64,000 bases of DNA from Bacteroidaceae bacterium (GCA_017442855.1 JAFSPM010000001.1:62001-126000); one strand, 5' to 3'; positions 8,708 through 17,951 are shown, counted from the first letter of the stretch. Numbers and translations are program-made. The notes: generated by a model from the letters alone, not told the origin.

Positions 8708-10690
8708 CTACCATTTCAATCGCATCTGTAGTTGGAGGTCGGCCTTGCTTTTTCCAGCTATTTGTTCGTTGCCAGAACTAATCACGTCACGGTCAAAGTA
8801 ATAGGTATGTCCAAACTTGGCTATCAGCATCAGCGTTTTGCCCAGATCCATGCGAAGATGTACCGAATAACGCAAACCCTCACCACTGAATGAAGGGGAA
8901 TAGAATGTATAGAGCAACCCCCTCTCATAGCCATACACACGAGCATCGTAGTCGTCGGTATGGAAATAGGAGCCTTGCAGATGCAACTTTATCTTCCACC
9001 ATTCAACACCAGCCAATTGGGTGACTTGCCATCCATAGCTGTGTTGCTGTTGGGTAAACACATTGAAATCGGCTGTGGTACGCAACAAGAGTTTGTCGGT
9101 TTGGTAACTCAGTCTGTACCTTGCCTGATGGTGATAAGTAGGCAAGGTCACATCACCCTTCGTACCCGTGACATCGCGCTCTTTGCGTTTGTAACGATAG
9201 TTGACGAACATCGACCATTGCGAAGAGGGTGTCCACTCCACTCGCAAACGACCTTCGAAACCTGTTGACGGTTTACTGATTCGGTATTTTTCCCAAGGGT
9301 GAGAGAACATGTCCACCGAACCAAAAAAACGGAAATGAGCCAAGGGCGAAGCCTCAACAGCCATATACCAACCATTCTCGTTTTGCACACTACCTCCGTC
9401 GCTAAAGGCGTTGGCAAAATAAGCCCAGTAGTCGTGGCGATAATAACGATGCACCACCATCAGTTTATAGTTTTGCGATGGTTGGTAGATCAAGCGATTC
9501 AACATGGCCCAACCCTCTAGGCCTTTCGCCACCTCACCGGCAATGTTTAACCGCCGGAGTCGTAGCTGATAATCCGCACTCACATTATAGAAATCCTTGC
9601 CATGCAGGTTGTATGCGGCATACCCCGTAAGTCGAGGCAGATACTCCTTGTCAAACCCATACCGAAATCCCGTAATCCCAATATCGAAGCGGTTTTGGTG
9701 AAGTGTCAGATGTCCACCAGCTACCTGCATGCCAAGTGCCCCTTTCCTATCGGCTTCCGTTTGTGTACGATGATACCCTGTGGTCGTGATGGAAGTAATC
9801 ACCTCGTCCTTGATGATACCATCCATCTTCCGATACGAATAAAAAGCCGACAAATCGAGTCCCTTCAGCAGACCAATTGTGGTAGCCACCCCACGAAAAT
9901 AGCCGTTTTCATCGGTCGAAGCATGCTTTCTGATACCTGTAGCACGGGTATCAGCCGTAGCCAATGAATAACCCTTTCCCAAGCGAAGACCACTGGCCAT
10001 TGTCAGTCCCTGACCGAACGACAACTTATAATCACCCAACGCCAACGCCTTCACTCGTCCCATATTTCTCAGCAACACGAAGAAGCCATAGTGGTCGTAG
10101 CCCAATTTGTTATGTTGTCGGAACAAGGGCTCCCCGGCATCCTTCTCAGCAGTAAAGCCCGCTTGTACATAGTCGCCATAGCCAAACTGATAACGTATAG
10201 AGTGGTATTGAGGCGTACCCAGGTATTGCTGTTCATACCCTCTACGCCGATAGAAAAGAAGATCCAGTCGGGTTAACACTTCATGCTTGCCCCGTTTTGC
10301 AATATTCTTCACCTTGGGGAAATGTTTCTCCTGGACAGATGTATTGACCTCAATGAAAGGCAGCAGCAGTTGGATAGTACGAATATCCATCTCCTCCACC
10401 AGCTGCAATTCATACACCGTCTGCATCTGTCCGTGTAGATAGACATACGCCAGGATGTTTTCAATCTGCTGGTCAGACAGGAAAGGCAATCGTTCCAGTT
10501 GCTCCCTCGTAGCCGTGTTTAGGTCAATGGGTTGTGAAAGTTCTTCCAGCAACTCATCATAGTTGGTTGCCTCTTCATCGGCCACCATTTCTTCCAATTC
10601 ATCTTCTAAAAGTAAGTTGATTTCCTGCGCCTTCATTATGGTAGGCAGGCAAAGGCAAAAAGCCATTAGATAAGATTTGATTGCACTCAT
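8708..10690 (-). CDS. Helix-hairpin-helix domain protein with outer-membrane barrel-like region
   Basis: 660 residues, signal peptide 1-21. Residues ~50-115 carry two ComEA-like helix-hairpin-helix elements (PIDLNTATREQLERLPFLS and MQTVYELQLVEEMDIRTI). The remaining ~540 residues alternate short hydrophobic/aromatic strands with polar turns, as in an outer-membrane beta-barrel, ending in QLQMRLKW. HhH-plus-barrel proteins of this size recur in Bacteroidota, but their function is not established. The HhH could contact DNA at the cell surface or be a protein-interaction module. Confidence 0.75.
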   Translation of the reverse strand: MSAIKSYLMAFCLCLPTIMKAQEINLLLEDELEEMVADEEATNYDELLEELSQPIDLNTATREQLERLPFLSDQQIENILAYVYLHGQMQTVYELQLVEEMDIRTIQLLLPFIEVNTSVQEKHFPKVKNIAKRGKHEVLTRLDLLFYRRRGYEQQYLGTPQYHSIRYQFGYGDYVQAGFTAEKDAGEPLFRQHNKLGYDHYGFFVLLRNMGRVKALALGDYKLSFGQGLTMASGLRLGKGYSLATADTRATGIRKHASTDENGYFRGVATTIGLLKGLDLSAFYSYRKMDGIIKDEVITSITTTGYHRTQTEADRKGALGMQVAGGHLTLHQNRFDIGITGFRYGFDKEYLPRLTGYAAYNLHGKDFYNVSADYQLRLRRLNIAGEVAKGLEGWAMLNRLIYQPSQNYKLMVVHRYYRHDYWAYFANAFSDGGSVQNENGWYMAVEASPLAHFRFFGSVDMFSHPWEKYRISKPSTGFEGRLRVEWTPSSQWSMFVNYRYKRKERDVTGTKGDVTLPTYHHQARYRLSYQTDKLLLRTTADFNVFTQQQHSYGWQVTQLAGVEWWKIKLHLQGSYFHTDDYDARVYGYERGLLYTFYSPSFSGEGLRYSVHLRMDLGKTLMLIAKFGHTYYFDRDVISSGNEQIAGKSKADLQLQMRLKW

Positions 10691-10730
10691 ATCGTTATGA
10701 ATGAATTTTAAAAATTAAAAATTTTGCCTA

Positions 10731-10738
10731 CAAAAGTA
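10731..10738 (-). promoter_or_regulatory. -7 promoter element of the HhH-barrel gene
   Basis: Minus-strand TACTTTTG, about 40 nt upstream of the ATG at 10690. Confidence 0.6.
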
Positions 10739-10801
10739 AGTAAAATAGTTAATTCTACCTTATATTTTACCCGAAAAAATACAACATATCGAAGATAAAC
10801 C

Positions 10802-10809
10802 TATTTTTG
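10802..10809 (+). promoter_or_regulatory. -7 promoter element, nearly abutting the start codon
   Basis: TATTTTTG ends only 4 nt before the ATG at 10814, so the mRNA would be leaderless, or the internal ATG at 10844 is used. Confidence 0.5.
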
Positions 10810-10813
10810 TGAT

Positions 10814-11422
10814 ATGATTCGCAGATGCGCCATATTGATTTCTATGCTGACTTTCTGCATGCAGTTCACTTGCCTGGCACAAAACACAAACACCGAGCAG
10901 GGGGATCAGGTATTTATTACCCGAGGCTTTATCTATCATGGCGACACCATCCCCTGGATACAACTTCGCACAGTGCATGTGTTCAAGGAGCTCAAGTTCA
11001 AGAAAAAGAAAGACTACGAGAATTACCAACGCCTGATTCGTGACGTGAAGAAAGTGTTGCCCATCGCCAATGAGGTAAATGCCGCCATTATCGAGACCTA
11101 TGAATACCTGCAAACCATCCCGAATGAGAAAGAGCGCAAGCGTCATATCAAAGATTTGGAGAAAGGCATCAAACAACAATACACCCCCCGATTGAAAAAA
11201 CTCACCTCACGACAAGGCAAGTTGCTCATCCGACTGGTTGACCGTCAGAGTCACCAAACCACCTACGAGTTAGTGAAAGCCTTTTTGGGATCTTTCCGAG
11301 CCACCACCTATCAGGTCTTTGCTTCTATGTTCGGCTTCAGTTTGAAAAAACACTACGACCCGGAAGGCGATGACGCCCTCACTGAAAGAGTAATCATTTT
11401 AGTGGAAAACGGACAAGTATAA
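10814..11422 (+). CDS. DUF4294-like exported protein
   Basis: 202 residues with an N-terminal signal sequence ending near LAQ (residue 23). The body is basic and helical (FKKKKDYENYQRLIRDVKKV, KERKRHIKDLEKGIKQQY) and ends with the family-like KKHYDPEGDD. I recognise it as the Bacteroidota family DUF4294, of unknown function; the assignment rests on the length and the YDPEGDD motif. An alternative start at 10844 (MLTFCMQFTCLAQ) would shorten the signal sequence and give the transcript a leader. It converges with the efflux operon 19 bp away. Confidence 0.7.
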   Translation: MIRRCAILISMLTFCMQFTCLAQNTNTEQGDQVFITRGFIYHGDTIPWIQLRTVHVFKELKFKKKKDYENYQRLIRDVKKVLPIANEVNAAIIETYEYLQTIPNEKERKRHIKDLEKGIKQQYTPRLKKLTSRQGKLLIRLVDRQSHQTTYELVKAFLGSFRATTYQVFASMFGFSLKKHYDPEGDDALTERVIILVENGQV

Positions 11423-11441
11423 TGTCTCTGAATAACTCCTG

Positions 11442-12632
11442 CTATCTCCTCGATATCCTCATCTGGTGACCATATACCAAGCAAGCAGCACTGAAATACA
11501 CAGCGGCCTGAATCCACAGGATACGCAGCTCTGGCAACACTTGTCCGAGGGTAGCACCCATGGTGTTTACCCTGATGTAGGCACGAATGCCAAAGGTACT
11601 GGGGAAGAGCCACGAGATGCCTTGCCACACTCCTGGTATGCTGGCTTGTGGCCAAGAAACACCACTCATGAAGAGCAGAGGTACCGACACAAACACCATG
11701 AGCAACATCACATTCTCACGATAGCGCACCAAGCAGCTGACCGTCATACCGAAGAAAATGCAAGCCAATACATAAGGAATCATGATAAGCAACAGATCGT
11801 CCCAATGAGCCAGCATAGGGAATGAGAACATCCTTGGTACCACCATCGACAGATAAGCTGCCATCACGGCAAAGATCATAGCATAAGCAATGGCCTTACC
11901 ACTCACTATGCGATAGATACCGCTATAGTGCTTGTCATCATCAGGTATCAGTTGTCCGTTTCTATTGCGCTCTCGCGATGTACCTGCCGACATACCAATA
12001 CCCAATGCCAAAGTCTGTTGCAATACCAACATCAGGACAGCAGGCAATACACAGCTACCATAACCACTTGAAGGATTGAAGATAGGCACATCATCCACCG
12101 CCATGGGCTGAACACTCACAGCATCCTCCCTATTGGTATAGTTACCAGCCAATTTCGTACGCATGGCTGCTCCCATACGTTGCGACTCCGTCATGGCCGT
12201 TTGGTAGATGGCTTTATACGTCAGCATCAGCGACATATCGCAATATACGCTGATAACGCCTTGCTCCATGCGGTTCAGGCGAGTGGCAAAGTCGGAAGGG
12301 ATATAATAGATACCTTTTACCAACTGTCGGCTTACCAACGATTTCGCCTCATCCAAATCCTCGGCATAATACGCCACCTCTACATCAGGCGATGCATTGC
12401 AATCGCGAATAAACTGACGCGAGAGTTGCGAATGCGACATATCCACCACCGCCACAGGCACCTCATGCACTGCCTCGTTGTTGTAAATCCAGGAGTAGAG
12501 CAATGGATAAGCCAAGGGCACCACGATGAAGAAGATAATGATTCCCTCATCGTGGAAGATCTGCTTCATCTCCTGTCGCCAGATATAAGCAGCATCCACC
12601 AGTGCCTGTTTTATTTTATGGAATATAGACAT
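11442..12632 (-). CDS. ABC-2 type transporter permease (YhgE/DrrB-like), distal subunit
   Basis: 396 residues. One N-terminal helix (IIIFFIVVPLAYPLLYSWIY) is followed by a ~150-residue periplasmic domain beginning VPVAVVDMSHSQLSRQF, then five helices, giving the 1+5 topology of ABC-2 export permeases. It overlaps the upstream permease by 17 bp, so the two are translationally coupled and probably form a heterodimer. With the HlyD-like and TolC-like genes upstream it would form an export machine spanning both membranes. No ATP-binding subunit is encoded in the operon. Confidence 0.88.
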   Translation of the reverse strand: MSIFHKIKQALVDAAYIWRQEMKQIFHDEGIIIFFIVVPLAYPLLYSWIYNNEAVHEVPVAVVDMSHSQLSRQFIRDCNASPDVEVAYYAEDLDEAKSLVSRQLVKGIYYIPSDFATRLNRMEQGVISVYCDMSLMLTYKAIYQTAMTESQRMGAAMRTKLAGNYTNREDAVSVQPMAVDDVPIFNPSSGYGSCVLPAVLMLVLQQTLALGIGMSAGTSRERNRNGQLIPDDDKHYSGIYRIVSGKAIAYAMIFAVMAAYLSMVVPRMFSFPMLAHWDDLLLIMIPYVLACIFFGMTVSCLVRYRENVMLLMVFVSVPLLFMSGVSWPQASIPGVWQGISWLFPSTFGIRAYIRVNTMGATLGQVLPELRILWIQAAVYFSAACLVYGHQMRISRR

Positions 12633-13785
12633 AAGTCAGCATTGCATTTTTAATTTTACTCACCACAAACCACGGTAGTAAGGCAAAGCCTATAAGAGCC
12701 ACCAGATGGAACCATGCATCAATGAGCGGGAAGCCGTTGAACACCGTTACCTCATACATCATGAAATAATGGCGTAACGGAAATAGCCACGACAACGCCT
12801 GCAAAGGCGCATCCATACCCATTACAGGAAAGGCCGATCCTGCCATCGATATACTCAGTACGGCCCAGAGCGAACAGACACTCATCGACATACGGAGCGA
12901 AGGCATCAAGCCAAAGGCAAAGATACCAAAACCAATGGAAGCAGCCACCTGCAAGAAACACAGCAAAAGGATGTTCCACACAGACCCTAAACGAGGGAAG
13001 CCAAGCACCCCATAGATATAGTACTGGAAGACCAGTACCACTGTTAAAAACACGATAAAATGGATAAAAAACTTACCCACTATGGCCACCACGATGTTGC
13101 CGTCAGCCTTGGCAAGCAAGTCCTTACCCGTATCAAACTTCAGCTCCATACCCAACGAATAGGCAGATATCAGCATCATGAAGAGAATCATGATACCAGG
13201 CACCATAGCCGTTGAAAGATAGACATTATAGCTGGCTTCAGGGTTTCCTATCTGATGGGCATCTATACGCACAGGTTGCAAAACCGTCTGTATTTGCTCA
13301 GGTGTATAACCCTTAGCCCTCATGGTAGCTTGTCCTACACCTGCCGAACCCAGTGTGGTAATTGTTTTGAGGTCTTTCATCACCATCGACCCAGCCACCA
13401 AAGAGGCCATCGAATAGTAATAAGAAACCTTAGGTTGGCGACTGGCCAACAGGTCTTCTGACATTCCTTCTGGAATATAGAGGAAGGCATAAATCTCGTT
13501 TTCCTGAATAGCGTTACGGGCCGCAGTTACAGAAGGGTAACGAGCCACCACCCTTGAATTCTGGAAAGCATCGAGCTTACGCACCAAACTACGTGATGTA
13601 GAACTGTTATCCAGGTCCACCACTCCGATAGGTAAGTCCAATGGCACACCATCGTCCAATAAGGAAGTGAAAAAGAGTGCCGTCAGCAACGGAAACACCA
13701 CCATACAGAACGCATAGAGATGGTTCTTGCGCAGAATCTGGAGCTCACGGAGCACTATGTTCCTTATTTGAGGGATGAACTTCAT
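12616..13785 (-). CDS. ABC-2 type transporter permease, proximal subunit
   Basis: 389 residues with the same architecture as its neighbour: helix 1 near residues 23-40 (YAFCMVVFPLLTALFFTSLL), a periplasmic domain starting LPIGVVDLDNSSTSRSLVRK, then five C-terminal helices. The shared GVVDLDNS/AVVDMSHS motif shows that the two permeases are paralogues. It starts 17 bp after the HlyD-like gene. Confidence 0.88.
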   Translation of the reverse strand: MKFIPQIRNIVLRELQILRKNHLYAFCMVVFPLLTALFFTSLLDDGVPLDLPIGVVDLDNSSTSRSLVRKLDAFQNSRVVARYPSVTAARNAIQENEIYAFLYIPEGMSEDLLASRQPKVSYYYSMASLVAGSMVMKDLKTITTLGSAGVGQATMRAKGYTPEQIQTVLQPVRIDAHQIGNPEASYNVYLSTAMVPGIMILFMMLISAYSLGMELKFDTGKDLLAKADGNIVVAIVGKFFIHFIVFLTVVLVFQYYIYGVLGFPRLGSVWNILLLCFLQVAASIGFGIFAFGLMPSLRMSMSVCSLWAVLSISMAGSAFPVMGMDAPLQALSWLFPLRHYFMMYEVTVFNGFPLIDAWFHLVALIGFALLPWFVVSKIKNAMLTYVYIP

Positions 13786-13802
13786 CGATTACAGACAAAT
13801 AG

Positions 13803-14792
13803 TTACTTGATGATGAGCGACATACCAGGACGCAAGCCGTCCAGTGTCTCTACAGGACGAGCCTTCACCTCGAAGGTCTTCAGATCGTACTGACCGTTGG
13901 CCTTAGTAGCCTTCCACACAGCATACGAGCCCTGATCCTTCATATAATATACCTTCATCTTGATCGTCTTGTCGAAAGCAGGTACGTAAGCCGTCACCTC
14001 GTCGCCAATCTTCATGCCCTTCAGCTGGTCTTCACGCACGTTGAAAGTACCCCACATATCATCCATCATCGAGATAGACATGATAGGCGAACCAGTACCC
14101 ACCAACTCACCAATCTTTGGATAAATGTCGCTCACCTGACCAGCCATCTGAGCTATCTGTACCGTCTCGTTAATATAGCTGTTTACTTCCTGAACAGCAC
14201 CTTTGGCCCTGCCCACCAAAGCCTGAGCAGCCAACTTGTCTTCCTGACGGGCACCGTTTACGGCCATATCATACTGACTCTGAGCGGCCAGCATCTGAGC
14301 CTCAGAAGCTTTGTACTGGGCATAAGCCTCATCCCTTTTCTGCGCCGACATCACCCCTTGATCATAGAGGCGTTGCACACGGTTATACGATTTCTCATAA
14401 ATCTCTAACCCCGCTTTAGCCTGTTGCAGCAACTGGAAAGCCCCTTCCACCTGCTCCTTGCGGGCACCGTTACGGGCCATCAGTTCCTGAGCAGAAGCAG
14501 CATCTACGGCTTTCTGAGCCTGTTCCATTTTTGCCTCCACCTCAGGCGCTTCCAGAATGGCCAAGGTATCGCCGGCCTTCACAAAATCGCCCTCCTTCAC
14601 ACGCAGTTCGAGTATGCGACCAGGCACCTTGCTCGACACACGGTATTCCTCTACCTCTACTTCACCCTGGATGAGTTCGGGGTCACGACCCAAGGCAAAG
14701 AAACCAATGAGACCCACGATAATAACTACTGCTACAAATCCTGCAATAGCCAGCAGGATATTGTTATGCTGTTGTTTAGCTTGATCTGTCAT
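13803..14792 (-). CDS. HlyD/EmrA-type membrane fusion (periplasmic adaptor) protein
   Basis: 329 residues. One N-terminal membrane helix (ILLAIAGFVAVVIIVGLIGFFAL) is followed by a lipoyl half-motif (VSSKVPGRILELRVKEGDFVKAGDTL), a long alpha-helical hairpin rich in Ala, Gln and Glu (about 90-200), and a beta-barrel domain (MWGTFNVREDQLKGMKIGDEV). This is the adaptor that bridges an inner-membrane exporter to TolC. It lies 21 bp downstream of the TolC-like gene in the same operon. Confidence 0.9.
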   Translation of the reverse strand: MTDQAKQQHNNILLAIAGFVAVVIIVGLIGFFALGRDPELIQGEVEVEEYRVSSKVPGRILELRVKEGDFVKAGDTLAILEAPEVEAKMEQAQKAVDAASAQELMARNGARKEQVEGAFQLLQQAKAGLEIYEKSYNRVQRLYDQGVMSAQKRDEAYAQYKASEAQMLAAQSQYDMAVNGARQEDKLAAQALVGRAKGAVQEVNSYINETVQIAQMAGQVSDIYPKIGELVGTGSPIMSISMMDDMWGTFNVREDQLKGMKIGDEVTAYVPAFDKTIKMKVYYMKDQGSYAVWKATKANGQYDLKTFEVKARPVETLDGLRPGMSLIIK

Positions 14793-14813
14793 ATCTTTAT
14801 TTATTTACAATTT

Positions 14814-16310
14814 TTATTCAAGTGTTCCAAGTGCTTTCTGCAGCTCCACCTGACTGAGTTTCACGTCAATCTCGGCATCTATCACCTCCGACTGCGCCTG
14901 CAACCAAGCCGTTTGAGCCTCCATCACGGTGGTAGGAGTAATCACCCCCTCCTGGAAACCCAGGTTAGCTGTTCGCAGGTTCTCTTCGGCACGCTCAATA
15001 TTGGCTTTAGCCATCGCCAGCTTCTTGTTGGCCTCAGTCACGCGGAATGAGTTTTGGTTCACCTGCAACTCAATCTTCTCGCGAGCCTCCTCCAACTTAA
15101 GGTTAGCAATGGCCGTGGCCCCCTTAGCGGCACGCACCTTATATTTCACATCACCCCAGTTCCAAACAGGAATGCGCACCAGCACACCCACGTTCCAGAA
15201 ACCCCTAAACCTCTTCTCGAAGCCGTTCAGCAAATTGGGGTTTGATACAGCATAGCCTCCTGTCAAGGCTACTTGTGGCAAGTTGCCAGCTTTCAGCACG
15301 TTCGTCAGCTGCTTGGTCAAGTCCACCGTATTTTGCAGCATCTTCAACTCAGGGCGTCTGGCTGACACCAAGTCCATATCTATTTCTTGTGTTGTGTTAT
15401 TATTCACCGTCAGGTTTTCTCTTTCCTCATCGGCCAATGTTATATCACTATCTACAGGCAGGCCACACAGTTGGCAGAGCAACATCTTTGACAGCACCAC
15501 ACCATCGTTTACCTTGGTCAGTGTCATCTCGGCCTCGTTCAGCTTCACATTGACACTCAGTCCGTCAGAACGAGTGGCCACACCCTCGTCAATCATCTTC
15601 TGCACATCGCTGTTAAAATTCTCCACCACATTCTTGTAGCTCTCGGCCAACTTCTGCTTATGGCGCAACGACACCACTTGCCAGTAAGCCTGGTCGATGC
15701 TATAGAGGGTTGATTGGCGGTTGGATTCCAACGAGTTGGCAGCCATATCCTCACCAATGTCAGCCATCTTGTTCATCGCCACTATGGCACCACCCATAAA
15801 CACAGGTTGTGTCACCATCACGGCACCAGCAAAAATGTTACGAGTGTCGGAACGGAAAGCATTGACTACCCCTGCTCCCACCTGGTTGAGTCCCCCAGCC
15901 AGCTGTCCCATGCCCTGCAACAAAGCTGATTGCAAGGATGCTGGCAACGACTGGATGATAGCCGACAGATTACTTTCCAAGGCTCCCACAGTGTTGGTAC
16001 CCAAGTTGTTCAAGGCAGATTTCTGATCATCGTCCAGCAACGACACCTCCTTGCTTGACCACAAGTAACCACCCACAGCATTCACCTGAGGCAAGTACTG
16101 TGTACGAGCCGACTTCCGCAGGTTGGTGGCCACCTCCTGTTTGATGCGCGACATGCTCATCTCCTTGTTGTTACGCAAAGCCATCGCCCTACAGCTGTCG
16201 AGTGTCAGCACTTGTTGGGCACTGATGGTCAGGGGCAAGAAGAACAACAAACCAAGCAACCATGCTTTTGTCGTCAGCTTCATAGGCCATCTTTTGTCAT
16301 TATTTTTCAT
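14814..16310 (-). CDS. TolC-family outer-membrane efflux protein
   Basis: About 498 residues from MKNNDKRW, with a signal peptide (MKLTTKAWLLGLLFFLPLTISAQQ) and two long coiled-coil repeats of the OEP family (LTLDSCRAMALRNNKEMSMSR... and later KLAMAKANIERAEENLRTAN). The frame extends to 16364, but the promoter element at 16345-16352 lies inside that extension, so the start must be at 16310 or at the internal ATG at 16283. First gene of the tolC-hlyD-permease-permease operon; no TetR-type regulator is adjacent. Confidence 0.92.
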   Translation of the reverse strand: MKNNDKRWPMKLTTKAWLLGLLFFLPLTISAQQVLTLDSCRAMALRNNKEMSMSRIKQEVATNLRKSARTQYLPQVNAVGGYLWSSKEVSLLDDDQKSALNNLGTNTVGALESNLSAIIQSLPASLQSALLQGMGQLAGGLNQVGAGVVNAFRSDTRNIFAGAVMVTQPVFMGGAIVAMNKMADIGEDMAANSLESNRQSTLYSIDQAYWQVVSLRHKQKLAESYKNVVENFNSDVQKMIDEGVATRSDGLSVNVKLNEAEMTLTKVNDGVVLSKMLLCQLCGLPVDSDITLADEERENLTVNNNTTQEIDMDLVSARRPELKMLQNTVDLTKQLTNVLKAGNLPQVALTGGYAVSNPNLLNGFEKRFRGFWNVGVLVRIPVWNWGDVKYKVRAAKGATAIANLKLEEAREKIELQVNQNSFRVTEANKKLAMAKANIERAEENLRTANLGFQEGVITPTTVMEAQTAWLQAQSEVIDAEIDVKLSQVELQKALGTLE

Positions 16311-16344
16311 ATCTATCACAATTTCTTTCACGCTTACTGAGGTG

Positions 16345-16352
16345 CAAAAATA
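16345..16352 (-). promoter_or_regulatory. -7 promoter element of the efflux operon
   Basis: Minus-strand TATTTTTG, about 35 nt upstream of the chosen TolC start at 16310. Confidence 0.6.
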
Positions 16353-16453
16353 CAATAAATCCAAAAATTATGTCCTTTTTTTTCCCTCTTTTTTTATTCT
16401 AAATCAGTCGATTACGAGAAATCAATAAAAAAAGAAGAAATATAGAACAGAAA

Positions 16454-16480
16454 GCCACACCATCTTTTTGAGACAGTGTG
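16454..16480. repeat. 27-bp repeat, left copy (inverted relative to 20265-20291), hairpin-forming
   Basis: This 27-mer (begins GCCACACCATC, ends GAGACAGTGTG) is the exact reverse complement of 20265-20291. It folds as CACAC/GTGTG with an inner TCT/AGA stem. Lying 7 bp past the hipT stop on hipT's sense strand and followed by T-rich sequence, it can serve as the hipT terminator. Confidence 0.8.
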
Positions 16481-16486
16481 TATAGT

Positions 16487-17416
16487 TTACAAGCGAGACA
16501 ACCTGGATAAGATGGTTTCTTCATACATAATTTTCAATTCCTCACTAAGGAAAGAATTGTTTATAAGCATCTTCCATTTAGGGAGAGCATCATGAAGGCC
16601 ATCGATAAGACGTAGCACCACGTTTTTCTCCAAACCCATAGTAATTGCTGCATTTACGAAATCATCTAAGTTTAGTTTGCTCTTTCTACCGGAGAGCGGA
16701 AGTGCCAACTCCTCTTTATCTTTTGGATTTGCTATGGCGACATTGAGCAGGTCGTAAGCAGGAGTAAGCTGATACATTTCAGATGGACGGTAGAGAGAAA
16801 AATTCTTCAGGTGCATATCGTTATTCCCTGTGACAAAGCAAAATAGCAAAAGCTGCATATAATTAGTCAGGTCAAGTTTGGGAGTGCTGCTATACTGAAC
16901 AATGGTTTTTGCTATCTGTTCATATGAGCCTTTGTATTTATATTCTGTAGGGTGCAGAGTCAGTTGGCACATATCTTCCATGTCAACCTTCTCGCCCTTT
17001 TTGGTGCGATCTATACGTTTGGTGATGTAACCCAGTTGTCCATCTGCCAAACGGATAAGGCTATGGGGCACTACCTTTATTTTTGCCACTTCAGCCATGT
17101 GCATAGTCAAGTCCTCATTCTCTGGTAGTTGCGGATAGTTTTCTGTCTGAGGCTTGAAAATATAATCACCCCAAAGTCCCACGATAGTCAACCGGTTGCA
17201 TCCATCATGTTTACTGAGATTTAACGACAATTTTGGTTGTACACCCGTCAACGATGTTTGGGCGCGTATGATTTGTTCTGCCAATCGGTCAAGGTCTTTG
17301 TGTCGATATTCTAATAAAGGAACTTCCTTAGTACCGAAAAATTTTTTAGCACAACTTGGATGAAAGTCCATCTGACCATCTTCCAACTCCTGATAGCAAT
17401 ACAGACATTTACTCAT
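16487..17416 (-). CDS. hipT: HipT-like Ser/Thr kinase toxin (split HipA, kinase part)
   Basis: 309 residues, the size of HipT proteins and shorter than intact HipA (~440). Kinase features: the Gly-rich/autophosphorylation loop S55-L-T57-G-V-Q-P-K-L-S, K88 in IFKP, the catalytic GNND200MHLKN, and the metal-binding AYD222L. The HipA N-subdomain 1 is missing and is supplied by the separate gene upstream. Residues C4, C7, H19 and C22 form a zinc-knuckle-like cluster before the kinase. Known HipT kinases phosphorylate tryptophanyl-tRNA synthetase and stop translation; the target here is not established. Its ATG overlaps the hipS stop by one base (TAATG). Confidence 0.88.
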   Translation of the reverse strand: MSKCLYCYQELEDGQMDFHPSCAKKFFGTKEVPLLEYRHKDLDRLAEQIIRAQTSLTGVQPKLSLNLSKHDGCNRLTIVGLWGDYIFKPQTENYPQLPENEDLTMHMAEVAKIKVVPHSLIRLADGQLGYITKRIDRTKKGEKVDMEDMCQLTLHPTEYKYKGSYEQIAKTIVQYSSTPKLDLTNYMQLLLFCFVTGNNDMHLKNFSLYRPSEMYQLTPAYDLLNVAIANPKDKEELALPLSGRKSKLNLDDFVNAAITMGLEKNVVLRLIDGLHDALPKWKMLINNSFLSEELKIMYEETILSRLSRL

Positions 17417-17751
17417 TACAAATCTCCTTCCACATTTGTCCTTGGTATAACACTAACAGAACCAATACATTCCTTACAACATAGCAACAATAACGACATA
17501 CGGTCGAGTATACTGATGTCAGTGTTTCGTAAAGCCACATCAAGCAACCAACCCTCTGGTATCAGTCCGTCAAAAAAAGGAAACAGCACTGGACTGACAA
17601 ATACTTCTGCTTGCAACGGAAGCGTCAAACTAATAGGTTTTGCATCTTCACGTCTTAGGTATGCCTCATCATAATAAAACCGATATTCCCCACCATCTTC
17701 AGTTAGAACACCAGCAAGAATACCTTTTCTATATATATCTGCTTGCCTCAT
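17416..17751 (-). CDS. hipS: HipS-like protein (HipA N-subdomain 1 encoded separately)
   Basis: 111 residues matching only the HipA N-terminal subdomain: a small beta-sheet (YRKGILAGVL... YRFYYDEAYL) and the family signature VLFPFFDGLIPEGWLLD near residues 55-71. In the characterised hipBST system of enteropathogenic E. coli the equivalent HipS is the antitoxin of HipT, unlike HipBA where HipB does this. The 4-bp ATGA overlap with hipB and the TAATG junction with hipT imply coupled translation and fixed stoichiometry. The antitoxin role here is inferred from gene order. Confidence 0.85.
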   Translation of the reverse strand: MRQADIYRKGILAGVLTEDGGEYRFYYDEAYLRREDAKPISLTLPLQAEVFVSPVLFPFFDGLIPEGWLLDVALRNTDISILDRMSLLLLCCKECIGSVSVIPRTNVEGDL

Positions 17752-17951
17752 GACTTTTTGGTAGCTATCAGTTCGTAATTAAACAAGTCTAAGAGCTGGT
17801 TTACCTTATCCATTCTTAATGTCTGTTTGCCTTGTTCCAGATTGCGTACAAAGCACAGCCCCACTCCAGACTTCATGGCTAAATCATCTTGTGTTAGTCC
17901 ATATTGCTTACGCAAGGCCTTTACTGTAGTAGCTAATTTTGTTTTTTCCAT
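17748..17951 (-). CDS. hipB: HipB-like helix-turn-helix autorepressor
   Basis: 67 residues, essentially one Cro/C1-type HTH domain: LRKQYGLTQDDLAMKSGVGL, with the recognition helix at GVGLCFVRNLEQG. It is the first gene of the hipB-hipS-hipT operon and should repress it by binding the upstream inverted repeats (TGATGTAATTT, 17995-18061). Its short C-terminus (LLDLFNYELIATKKS) leaves little besides DNA binding and dimerisation. Confidence 0.88.
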   Translation of the reverse strand: MEKTKLATTVKALRKQYGLTQDDLAMKSGVGLCFVRNLEQGKQTLRMDKVNQLLDLFNYELIATKKS

